From Nephromyces sp. MM_2019 (taxonomy: Eukaryota > Apicomplexa > Aconoidasida > Nephromycida), in contig JADHZB010001241.1 in the NCBI GenBank assembly GCA_015657535.1, positions 7,035 through 41,280 on the forward strand: 34,246 bases of DNA, read 5' to 3'. Within the stretch, counting starts at the first letter, position 1; the number at the start of each line of letters is the position of its first letter. The notes below the pieces were generated by a model. That model was not told the DNA's origin. It did no database searches and worked only from the letters and a program-made list of their open reading frames with translations. The translations under genes and the position numbers were made by a program. Below are positions 12,179 through 23,900 of this stretch, one piece after another.

Positions 12179-13260
12179 TTACATAAAATATATATAATCA
12201 TACACCTATATAAAACAAATATATATATAAACATATATACGTATAACTAATACGTTTAACTAATACTGACACAATACAGACATAGCATACATATACTTAT
12301 ATACACATATAAAATTTACATAATATATATATTCATACACCACCTAGTAACAATATTTATATACTTTAAAAAATATAAACATACATAAAATTTATATACT
12401 CACACAAAAACATATATAATATATTGATTAGCTTGTTATATTGTGAATAAAAATATATTAATTTCCTAGTTAAAAAGTATTTTATTAACTTACAAAAGTT
12501 TTTGAAATATGCTCAATTAATTTTATTTGGATTATACTATAATAGTTAATCATATAAACATTCAAATCACCACTCAATATTCACACATTTATATATCTAT
12601 ACATTTACACACTTATATAGTACGTATGTACTCATATAACTAATTACATATAGACTCATATATACATAATATATTTGAATATCCACCCTCACACACAACA
12701 AATCTATACCGTATACTTATATAATCACATTCAAACATGCACATCTATTTGAATACATATACATATAAACATATTTTTGAAAACTGCACGCATACACATG
12801 CTACATATTCACAGTTTGAATCTATATCATAAATTACATATACATATATAGACATATATCTCAGCCCACACACACAAACACACAACACATATATATACAT
12901 ATGCCAATAAGCTTGAATTGTACAAAAAAGAGAATTTAAAAATTACGTTCAATTAAAAAATAAAGTACAAAAATGTATAATAAAAAGTTTTCCCAAAAAT
13001 CTATTTTGGTAATTTGGATATTTAACTCTTAAACTGTTAATTTTTTCCTTCTTAACAAACCATCAATTAACTATATCTTCATATAGCAACGTTAGTATAT
13101 ATTCAAAAAGGTGTGTGTGTTTTTGATTGATAAAAAAACTCAATAACGAATTCTGTGTGTTTTTATATCAATACTTTAAAATTGTAATATGTGTGTATTG
13201 GTTTACAAATCCTAATTAAAACCCGATTGGCTGAGTTATTATGATATATGTATATAAATA
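11909..13260. other. AT-rich spacer
   Basis: This is 1.35 kb of AT-rich and CA-rich DNA between two plus-strand genes. It contains an uninterrupted (TA)18 run at 12142-12177 and scattered TACACA words. I see no coding segment or RNA gene in it. Confidence 0.5.
12142..12177. repeat. (TA)18 microsatellite
   Basis: An uninterrupted 36-bp TA dinucleotide run lies in the spacer downstream of the PTEN/auxilin-like gene. Confidence 0.95.
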
Positions 13261-13458
13261 ATGCCATACTCCAGACGATTGGAAAATGTATACAAGTCGG
13301 CTATATTTCTCACTCGATATTATATTTATTCTGTTTGATTGGAATTCAACACATTTAAAATAAAAGAAGACATTTTCCTTCATGGATATAAACTTCTTAG
13401 AACACAAACTCTTCGAGCTCAGCTCCTGCTTGTTATTCACTATGCATTGTACCTGTAA
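13216..13458. other. Non-repetitive segment open on both strands, status unclear
   Basis: This segment stands out from the surrounding repeats. On the minus strand a frame runs from a possible acceptor (TTTACAG) near 13450 through 13440 to a stop at 13216; its first ATG is at about 13382. On the plus strand one frame from ATG 13261 to TAA 13458 is open for 65 codons except for one TGA at 13336 (MPYSRRLENVYKSAIFLTRY on one side, KIKEDIFLHGYKLLRTQTLR on the other). Neither product is recognisable to me. It could be 5' UTR of the following gene, an unrecognised upstream exon, a decayed small gene, or a separate minus-strand gene sharing a short divergent promoter. Confidence 0.25.
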
Positions 13459-13489
13459 AGAATGCGATTGAAGAGTTCCTAATTACATT

Positions 13490-16400
13490 ATGAGGCCAAG
13501 ACAACACCATTCTACACCACCTGGACATCATGGATATCGCGGAAAACCCAGAAGTTACATTCCTCCACACCACTCAACACCATCTGAACACCCTATGGGC
13601 GGTGAACAGCAAACAAGACATATGTCACCACACCCTTTAGAAGGTTTAGACACGCGAAATTCTGAAAGTCATCGAAGACATAATAAACCAACACATTTAA
13701 AGACAAATGAGAATTACAGTGACTCCACCCATTCAAGCTCAAAATCAAGAGTTTCACAAGAATTGGGTGGAGATAGGTTTTCACATTACCCAAGTCCCCA
13801 AGATGAGAGACATGCCTTCCACCTGCTACGTAACCGCCACACGCATGGTACGAAACACAAAACTGTTGATAGTAACATGAGTAAGAACAGTTATAAAAAT
13901 TACACTGAGTCTACAATAAATAAACATGAAATTAGACATTTAGATAATGTTGCTAAAACAACACAATGCAGTTGGAATAGGTACCCTAAAACTGAACCTC
14001 ACTCTGAGTATGCAAGAAATGAATTTGAAAATGAACTTTATACTACACACTATGAGCCCAGTATTCATGGACACATCAAACGGAGATATGATCCTTCAGA
14101 AAATTACTCACACGTACCTCATGAAGATAATTATGAACATATACCCAACAACTATACACAATATAATATATTAGAGAATTCATTTCCTAAATCTAAGAAC
14201 CTATCAACATCCACACAATTTAATTATGAAGATCATTCATTCAATAAAAATGTCAAAAGTTTTAACGCTTTTCCATATTCCAACTATCAACCTTTCCAAA
14301 ATAAAATTGACTTTAAACAGAGCTGTCCAAATCTCAAATGTAATTCCACTAATAAATCAACTGTTGTTAATAAATCCAACACCTATAACAGTTTACACAT
14401 TGTTTATACTTCTTGTATATAATATAAAAGTTTACATTTTGCTTATAGCTTATCTATGTCTAAAATTTTATACATTTATTACAATCTATATCTGATTACA
14501 CACAAATGACTAATCATTTATACGATACAGATAATTCCTATACTCTGAATCAAACACATACTAATCTCACTAAGACTTCAAATAAAGAGAATAACATTTT
14601 TGACCCATTGAATATTCAACCAGTTAGTACACATCTTAGGGAAGATAAACTTTTACTCAAACCACACTATAAACCAACTGATAATACGCCTTCAAATTCT
14701 CAAGGCAACATAAATCAAACAACATCTACACACATTGGTAATAATATATTAACTCCAGAAGTGGTGCTACCCACAAAATTAAATATTTCAAATAATAGAA
14801 ACTTAGATTACCAATCAACAGATACACACAGAACAAACCTAGATAAACACAATATGGTACACACACCCTTATGTGAAGATGTTCATAAAGACAATCTTAC
14901 ACATACACCCGTGTGTGAAGATGTACATAAAAACAGCCTTGCACACACACATAAGCACGATGTTGAACACATATCAATGTGTAAAAAGGAGGCTTTGAAG
15001 TCAAATTTAGATGTATTTAGCCCCAATTTTGACCCTGTCTTTGCTCTTAAAATGGATAGATTGGATGTACCCAATAAATACACACACATTTATGACAATA
15101 TACCTGCAACAGCTAACATTATAAGAGCTGCATTGTTATTACCTTTTGGTGCACAGCAAGAACTTGAATTGATCAAGAAGGTAGGTACACACAAATGTGA
15201 ACCTACACCATCTAATGGGTCTACACACTCAGTGCCAAAGTTTGCTAATTTGAAACAAAGTAATAATCTTATATGACTCTATCTTAATACATAAATTAGA
15301 CACACACTCCTTACTCAAATTTGATACACATACCTTATATAAACTAGATTCAAATACCTTATATAAACCTGATACACACACAATTACATAAACTAGATAC
15401 ATACACCTTACACACCTAACATCAACTAGATACACACATCTCACTTAAATAGATAAACATACCTTACATAGACTAGATACACACACCCTATCCATACTAT
15501 AGATGCCCTTAAAGAAGTGGCAGCCTGTAAGGATGCTGCTAAGAAACACATGGAATATCAAGTTCGACGATTTACCGGTGTGTGTGTGTGTAATAGAATC
15601 GATATATATAGTGTGTGTATGTATTTGTGTGTATAATAGAATCGATATTTAGTGCGTGTATGTATTTATGTGTGTAATAGAATTGATACATGGTGTGTGT
15701 GTGTGTATGTGAATAAAATAGATGGCTGGTGTATATAATGTGAGTAGTATGGGTTTTCTTATATAAAGATTTGAATGTGGTGTAAATATATAGAAAACAT
15801 TGTTATTGTAACCTTTATAAATTTATATCTATAATTATGACTTTTATATCATTCTTATTCCATTTCTTATTATAATTAAGTAGTTTACACACACACCTAT
15901 GCATCTGTTGATGTTTTTGGTTTTAGGTCAACTTAAAAGTCATCACACATTTCTTAAACAATGCCTAGATAATAATAGGCCTATATGTGTAGAACAAGTA
16001 TCTATTGCCCCCCACACACGAGAATTTTTTATTGGGAACCTATCATGGTTTGATTTACACTCAAATTTAATTCTTGAACCTTTCAATGAAGTACACACAA
16101 ACAAAATAACTGAGGTATTATATTAGAATATTCATTGAACTTGTTGAGTTTCAAATTCTCCATCTTAGCACACTGAAACACAATAAATTATACACACATC
16201 AACCAATTATATCAAATACACATATTAACCATTAATATATAAATCAATTATTGTCATAAACACATTAAATTATAAACTTAAAATATCAGTTAAACCACAT
16301 ACACATTTATTATAGACATATAAATCGAAAATGTGGTGTACACATTAATTATTGATCTATAAATAAAATATTGCTCAAGCACACATTAAACTAAACAAAC

Positions 16401-16752
16401 ACAAAATCAGTTACAGCATACACACATAATTTCATCTTACACATATCTATTATATATTTCCGCATTTCCATTTACATATATACACACATTTATATAATAA
16501 ATCTCGCTATTAATATGTCTCACACATTTCAATAATATAGGAAGAAATATTTCAAAATCATGGCCCTTGGATTTTTATTAAGTAAGTTCTCAACTTCATA
16601 CAATTGATATATATATATATATATATATTCAAAGTAATTAATTTATAAATATACTCACTCAAAAATTATATAAACATAAAACAATCAACATAAATTATAT
16701 CATGAATTTTTTCATCAGGGGCAAATACATAATCAAAATAAACCAAATTTGA
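13490..16752 (+). CDS. Large disordered protein with C-terminal Sm/LSm domain
   Basis: Exons by phase agreement: 13490-14414, 14531-15184, 15503-15577, 15927-16114, 16541-16581, 16719-16752; 638 residues. Residues 1 to ~520 are low-complexity, rich in His, Asn, Ser and Thr, starting MRPRQHHSTPPGHHG. They include a two-copy repeat, HTPLCEDVHKDNL then HTPVCEDVHKNSL. Residues ~553-638 read as an Sm fold: helix (SHHTFLKQCLDNN), strands with RPICVEQVSIA, an Sm1 motif FIGNLSWFDLHSNLIL (G588, F593-D594, N598), and an Sm2-like IFIKGKYIIKI (K628-G629 where most members have Arg-Gly). Sm/LSm proteins form rings on RNA and act in splicing, decay or 3'-end processing. A long N-terminal extension before a C-terminal Sm fold recalls Lsm11, but no orthology is shown. 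The exon 1-2 join is the weakest: 14506 could start a separate reading frame. Confidence 0.7.
15578..15926 (+). repeat. Intron 3 of LSm gene: GT repeats at 5' end, CA run near 3' end
   Basis: The donor sits in GTGTGTGTGTGTG. Three GT-rich blocks with the shared word AATAGAATCGATA or similar (about 15590, 15635, 15680) follow, giving a loose ~60-bp repeat. A CA run (ACACACACACC) lies about 30 nt before the acceptor, after which a T-rich stretch leads to TTTTAG. Confidence 0.75.
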
Positions 16753-17425
16753 CGTGAATTAACTATTTTATAATTTTATTCAAAAATTTATATAAAATTT
16801 TTTAAAATGTTTCATATCATCATTCTATTTAAAAAAATTTATATTTCTTGGAAAGAAATTAAACTGTTATAGATTTTTATAAAATTTTCAAAAATATGTA
16901 TAATGACCTATTAATATTGGTCTGCTAAATTTAAGAATACAAGTTTGTACCTATATCAAAATTTGAAACATGCATGTTTTATTTGAGATTAAATAATATC
17001 ATTTACTTTACAATTTGTAATTATGCCTTGCATATTTACCATCAGAAAATTGAAATATAGTTTATGAATTCGATTTATATGTGATTCCAATAAATATGTG
17101 AAATGTATTTATCATATGAAGGTGATGTGTATGTAGCCAAAATTATTTATAATTATTGATTATTTTACATTTTTAACATTGAACCCGTGGTGATTTTATT
17201 TATATATTGCCTATACGCTTAAAATATACATGTGCCTCATAATATATATGTATTTAATAATATTGATTACTTTGTTGAAGCTGATGTAATAAATATGTAA
17301 TGTGAGATTACAAATATGACCATGTGTGATGTGATACAATAAAGTAGTAAAAAAGTGTGATGTAACAATTATGTGTGTGTGTGTGTTAATAACAGGTTGA
17401 TATTTGAATTAATTTGATGTTTATC
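16753..17425. other. Convergent spacer, AT-rich
   Basis: This spacer separates the 3' ends of a plus-strand gene and a minus-strand gene. It is AT-rich with few CA/GT repeats except a short GTGTGTGTGTGTG at about 17371-17386. It must hold both 3' UTRs; no polyadenylation signal can be assigned with confidence and no coding segment is visible. Confidence 0.5.
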
Positions 17426-18998
17426 TTAAGCAGTTATGAGCTTTTTTAATACTACATTCTTTTTCTTGTATAACAAATGTATTAATATAAGCTGATTAAT
17501 GACAGAGATAGTCATTATAAAAATATTGCCAGGAAGGAAGTTATTTATTTTGACTGATATTTGTAGTAAAACATTTACAAGTAATGTAAACAATCCTGCA
17601 AAGCTGATAATTAAACCTACAAGCTTAGCTAAATGTTCTTTAGGAAAGTAAGTTATACCATAACAATATGCTTGACTTAAGACAAATGACACAACAAGCA
17701 TATATGTACAAACGCTTAAATATTGGAAGACAAGTGTAGTGGGGATCGAGGGTAATGAGGTAAATAAATACATCATTAGTGCCAAGAAGTTAACTATTAA
17801 CATCGCTACAAGAATTCCATATTTATCAGCTATAAAACCGAGAAAGGGTGCTGGCAAGAATGAAAAGATGGCAACTAGTGCAAATGTTTCGAGTACATCT
17901 GGTATTAATATTTCTGAAGAGGCTGAAAAATATGCATCTCTAGCGACAAAAAATGCTATATAAAACAAAATGAATATGTACTCAGGCCTTTTGATGTATT
18001 TGAAATATGATTTCCATGAGTTTGGATTAGGTACTTCAACTTCCTTGTTGTTTGTTTCTTGGGTTTCATTCAATGAATTAAAATCCTCATTAGTAGAACT
18101 TTTAGATTTGGTATTAGCAAGATGTGTGCTTTTTATCTCAAAACTATTCAACGGTGATTTTCCTTCTAAATCTAGGAGGATATTCCAATTGCTTGATGGA
18201 AAGAATAAGATGGCCATTGATGTAGAAATTAATAATGTAAAACCCGCATAAATGAAAAACAAGTATTTGATTACGACTTTGGCTTCTATATCATAATAAT
18301 GTTGGATGATCAATCGCATGAGCATGGGTAAAAACAATGATATAGCTCGTGCGGCACCAATTGAAGATAAGATAAAATTGCTTGAGCCTTCAAAAAGCTT
18401 GGAGATGTGCAATAATGGCATGAATGAACCTTCAAGCCCTGATGCCATTAGCATGAAGCCGAATGGGTATAAATTGTAACCATATGAGCACGAACCAAGC
18501 AAAATCAAGCCTGAACCTATTAAAATACATGATATAAAGGCAGTAATTTTCGGTCCAAATTTATCTAGGAAGATTCCAGCAAGAAAACTACAAAAGAAAT
18601 GGCCCGTTGTTGCATATGTGACTAATTTGTTTACGGAGACCATTTGAGCCTCACAGTCAAATGTATTACGTGCAAAATGATGTGATGGGTCGTAACCTTC
18701 ACACTGCCATGCATAAGCTCCAGAGAGGTACAAACACTCTCTTAAAGGGCTCCAATTTATGTACGATGGCCCTGTCAAGATCACATAAACCATTGCAACC
18801 CCAAGTAATATATAACGATTCCATGTTATAATGTGTGGTGCAGTTAAGATCCAACTAAAATTTATTTTTCCAAAGTTCTGAAATTAGTGTTGAGTTTCAG
18901 GTAAGATTCAGGATATATATGGTAGATATTATCTATATATATATCTATAAGTATTGACTAGAGATAAGAAGAATTATTACCTTGTTAATAGCTTCCAT
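17426..18998 (-). CDS. MFS transporter, ApiAT/NPT-like (probable amino-acid transporter)
   Basis: Two exons: 18998-18981 encodes only MEAINK, then a 103-nt intron (GTAATA to TTTCAG), then 18877-17426; 489 residues, ending in TAA. The second exon opens in frame with NFGKINFSW. The protein has about 12 hydrophobic segments. The first is at residues ~27-48 and ends in TGPSYINWSPL. An MFS motif-A-like loop AGIFLDKFGPK lies at ~107-117 (first half), and its counterpart GFIADKYG at ~353-360 (second half). A hydrophilic central loop of ~70 residues (~234-304), rich in Ser, Asn, Thr and Glu, separates the halves. The GPSYINW element and overall layout resemble the apicomplexan ApiAT family, related to SLC43. 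By family knowledge it would import amino acids, probably at the plasma membrane; the substrate is not predictable from sequence. Membership is my recognition, not a search result. Confidence 0.82.
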
Positions 18999-20951
18999 TT
19001 GTTTTTCTCTTATATTAGTATTGTACGTTAGTTTATATAAAAAAATTATTATACGTTTCTGCAAAGATTAAAATGTGTTTTTAAGAAGCATATTTTAATT
19101 ATGACTGGTTATATCTCATATACTATCTATTATGTAATGTTGTTTGGTTATATATATTTCTAAGCGAAATTTGGAGTTACTTTTTATGGAAAATTACAAT
19201 ATAAAGTGTTAGTACACTTGATGGTTTAAATATATATAATGAAATTTGAATCGAGATAAACAAAATTTTTTTTTTTTAATTTTATAATTTATCGAGTAAT
19301 AATAATTTAAAGGTCATATATTTAATAGGAAAGTGTTAAGCTTAGAGTAATTTTTAGTATCTTCTTAGACTTGAGAGGAAGAAAACTAAACTTGATTATA
19401 TGAGTTGAAGATAAAAAAGAATACAATTACCAAAATATATCGAATTAGGAAAACAGTAATTAAGTTGTTTTATCTAAATAGTGTATGGTTAGTGTAAAGA
19501 TAAATATCTATCAATCTGTATGAAGTTTGTATACTTATTTAAGAATTATATAAAGACATATAGCCTTTTATTGAAAAACTAATCAAAAATGAAAATTGAG
19601 TCATTACAATGATTACTTATATGAGGATTGGTATAGTGTTGGGTTGCTTAATCGCACACTGGTATATATTTGTTATCTATACTTGTATATATTTATAAAT
19701 ATACATATGATAGCTTGTATAATTTACACAATTTTTATAAAATTTTTTACATCATCTAGATGCACGTGCATACTCGTACAAGAGCAATTGTATTTGTGAA
19801 TATAAGTAATATGCTTCCGAATTTTGTAATAAATATATTTATTTATCCACACACAAACACCTTTATAAGCATATACATGTGAAAAATTATATAAACTAGC
19901 ATAAATTATATATAAAGTACATCTATTAACAATTTTTAGCACATTAAAGTTGTGAAATTCACAATTTTTGTTACTTTCTTTTTGTTCGAAGGTAAATTCT
20001 ACTTAACTAAATTATAAATATAAGGCCTTTATTATAATGATATACAATTTTTTTATTCATAGTTTATTCAATAATTGAGTCAAACACAATGTGTTATAAA
20101 TTCTTACTATTAAATGATTCATTTTGATTCAATAAAGATGAAATCAGCTGTGACTGAATTTCAACTGTAATGCAAGCCTATCTTTTTAAACTAATAAATA
20201 AAAAAAGCATGTTTGAGTAAGGTGATGTGTGCTTAAGCGAATCATTTATTATTTGTTAGCATAACCTGATTTTTAATACATTTCTATTATATTTTTCACT
20301 TTATTATTGTTATCAAACAATTATTAATTTGTGACGTCTTTTTTACTTCATAAAAAATTAATATTATACACTCCTTTTTATCATTGTGTAGTTGAAAATT
20401 TGTTTAAACATTTTTATTTCCTAAATTTCACATAGTAAACAAATCAATATCTTTATGTAATTTACTAGCAGTTACATATTTCAAATAATTAATTAAACTA
20501 TCAAAAATATTTTTTTAACTTGCTAATAAAATTACATTTTAAAACATTAAAGAAATTCCCTCAATTGTTTCGGGATAATCATTCTAATATAATTTTATAT
20601 TTTATTAAGTATATCTCCTTATCTAAATTATTAAACTATACATTGAAATTAAAAAAACTCTTAAACTTATCTGTGGTGTTTAATGATCAAGTCACGTGAG
20701 TCAATCATAATTCATTTAAATGAATAAGAACTTTTGACCGATATAGATTGGGCTCCTTCTAATATATAAAATTATTGAAGACAGCATAGCTCTCAAGTAA
20801 AGCTCATTAACAATAGGTTAAAAGAATAGTTTTAGCCTAATTATACACATAAGATTCAGCTAGATATTGTTACAGTTTTCAAGTAGATTGTATTCCTTTT
20901 ATTGAATACATCTAAATTGATATTTAGAACACCTTATAATACAAATAATTA
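18999..20951. other. AT-rich spacer between two minus-strand genes
   Basis: Almost 2 kb of AT-rich DNA holds the promoter side of the transporter and the 3' side of the GLE1-like gene. It lacks the long CA/GT runs typical of the plus-strand genes. Frames at 19596-19799 and 19724-19942 overlap each other on opposite strands, are rich in Ile/Tyr from AT content, and do not look like protein. No RNA gene was recognised. Confidence 0.5.
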
Positions 20952-23900
20952 TTATATTCTTGGATCGGCTTCCTTTTCTTGATTCTTCATTATCATGCCA
21001 TTAGGTGTCTCAAATTTTCCCATTTTACTAGAAATTATATATCATATCATTATTTGTAAATAACGTTTAGATAACTGTAAAGGAAATATGATTGTTAACT
21101 CACCGATAAGTATTCAAGATATGTTCTAATCGACTCATAATGGAGCTTAGTAGTGAGCTATTTCTGAAAGAATTTAAATAGGTGCTAGGATAAGATTTTT
21201 TGCTTTGAAAATAAAGAGTATATACTTACTCCTTTGTGATGGCTTTAAGTTTGGGTAGCAGGTTAGTTTCGTATTTTTGTACAATCTGGCATATATACAT
21301 GTTATAACCAATTAATTCTCCCATAGTGTATATAATGAGAAATTAAATGTGTATTTTCAATATCAATATGTCTTTTAGTGTGGTCTTATTAAACCATTTT
21401 AAAAGTATTTTACCTCAGATAAAGTTCTGCTGTTATATCTTTGCAGAGAATAACCTGAAACTTCAAGCGCAACAAGTAATGTAATTGGTGCAATTTTCCG
21501 TGCATTGTGAGCGGTATTGAGCTCATAAAACCTATTGAACCATGTGAAGATAGCCTCGTACTCTGGTGGGAAAATGCATATATTTGACGAATATGAAGAA
21601 AATTACGCATTTAGCCCTTAACCTTCTATTGAGACTAAAAATGATAGCCACAGTCTTAAGCAAGCTGCCATGCGTTGTTGGAAATGTTCCTCACTTTCTT
21701 GGTTCCGTTGTTTTCGGATTGCATTAAAATCTGTGAGGCTCATTGACTGTGTTTAATAGGTATGTAAACAAGTCCGTAATTAAGATTGTGTTAAATAATC
21801 GGAAAGCTTGATTTGTTAAATTATTTATAAGACAAATATTATCTTATTCAATGTACATGAAGTAAAAAATTATAAAAATAAACAAAAATTTTTCAAATCA
21901 AATTGGTATACCTTGGGTTTTCTAAAGTAGAGTGGGACAGTATAGCAGCACAGTTTGTATACATATGCCTCAAGTTGTTCACCAACAGCATTATTCTTTT
22001 GGAAGATACTACAAAAATCAAATATAAACAATGGGGTATGATTAGGCCTATCTAAAGGTGTATAATAAAATAGACCTCTTTAGCAAATGTGAGTATCCCC
22101 ACACCGAAGCTGGATTGGCATCAATCTGATAAATAATTTGTACAAATTGTGCTCTAAATATATAACCGTGTTAAAATTAAAGGTATAACTACTTACTTGA
22201 GCACCAACTTCACATTGTCTGAAAAACATTTGGATACAGGTGTAAATAGAATAGTTTAAAAACTGGGGGGTCTGTCGACCAATCTTTTGGAATAAGCCGA
22301 CCAACTCATTAGAATTCTGAGTAAGTGTAAATCAATATATTTCCATAGTAAAACTTTTCTTCAAAGCTATATCAATTCTTTTATTTCATCTTAAACAATT
22401 TCACTTTATGTATTACCTGCTTCAATTGATTTTTAGTGCTTGCTACTTGATTAATAACCGTATTAATCTCACGTTTAATATCCACCCTCACCTTTTTGAA
22501 CTGAAATTGATCAGAAATATATATACATGTTGTCATGTTTCTCATTCTCATGCAATTCATAAAACTCTTTTGTAAAAAGATGTGGCTTAACACACAAAAC
22601 CAATCGTTCATCTCTTAAATTGACAAGACAAATGATGACGTTTAGGTGAGTCGTAAAGCAATTATCTAGGTAAATATAAACACAGTTTTAATATAAATAA
22701 TCAAAATAATCTTCCATCTCATTTAACCTGAGGATCGTTATTCTGAGTAATCTGTTTGACTTCAGTTTCTTCAAATTGGTTTAAATTTTTTATAAGATCA
22801 AAAAATCGAGCTACAGCAACATCAGTATTAGAAGGGAAGGTTTCCGGAAGAGCGTCTAGGGTCATAAAAAAATTTAGCGAATGTCCATTCAAAGCACAGA
22901 TATACATTTACAAAGATATATATAAATACATATATATCACAGCAATTTGCTTATCCCTATAAACTCATAAATTAAATGTTTTAAGGTTTTGATTCTATGT
23001 ACACATGTATCCCTTATTTCTGTACAGGAGTGTTCATGTATTGAAATCATTAATTCAGATTTGAATAAAATTAGCGTTCACATAGTTCATCATTGTTTAA
23101 TTTTGAATACATCTATATCATTCAGAGCTTCTATACTGTATTTATGGATATAATTTATAATTAACTTACTTGAGGTCCCAACAGTTTCTTGACGCTGTGC
23201 AGCATCCATTTGTGCCTTTTTCTCAGCTTCTTCTAGCTGTGCCTTTTTTTCTTTATTTGCTTTTTTGAGAGCTTCATTTTCAGCTTTTATTTTTTCTTCT
23301 TTGGCCTTCTGTAGGGCCTCTTCTTTTGCCTTCTTTTCAGCTTCCTCTTTCAGCATAGCTTGTCTTTTTTGTTCTTCTAACTCTTGTTTACGTTTGAGTT
23401 CAAGTTCTAGCTGCAATTTCCTTTCTTCTTCTTCCTGTAAAATGAAATTATGGGAGTTTGTGTTAAAGAATTTGGTGCGGAAAGTGGTGTATGTACACCA
23501 AAAAAAGGTTAGAAATAAATATTAATTTCTTCTATTTAAATTTTCTATATGATATATGGAGGATATATCAATGAAATGTTAGAGTTTAATGTAAAACAAA
23601 AACTATGCATACGTGTAACCTTCTTTAAGAGCTCCTGTTCCCTTCTAAGTTGCTCCTTACGCTAAAAAAGAAGAAGGAATTATTTCTTTAGTGTAGAGCT
23701 ATGTATGTAATTTCATGTATTGGATGTTGGGTAGAATGCTAAAACAGTATATGATGAATCAGGATTATTTTATACAATTACTTCATTTTCTTCCCGGATT
23801 TTTCGCTGGCGATCACCTATAGAGTAAGAGTAAAGGGATTTACAGTGTTGTTATAATTATATATCCATACTTGTAATCATAGCTCAAAATAATCTTTTTG

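Noticed and set aside
13593..13793. Minus-strand 66-codon frame inside LSm exon 1
   Set aside because: Antisense shadow of a well-supported coding exon; no motif.
14226..14495. 89-codon plus-strand frame overlapping the LSm gene exon 1
   Set aside because: It is a shadow in another phase of the exon and has no internal sign of a real protein.
19596..19942. Overlapping opposite-strand small ORFs in the spacer
   Set aside because: Tyr/Ile-rich products reflect AT content; no protein-like pattern or conserved motif.
22756..23525. Plus-strand frames opposite GLE1 exons 5 and 6, including a Ser-Phe-Cys-rich frame
   Set aside because: They are antisense to the coiled-coil exons; Glu/Lys codons read backwards give Phe/Ser runs.
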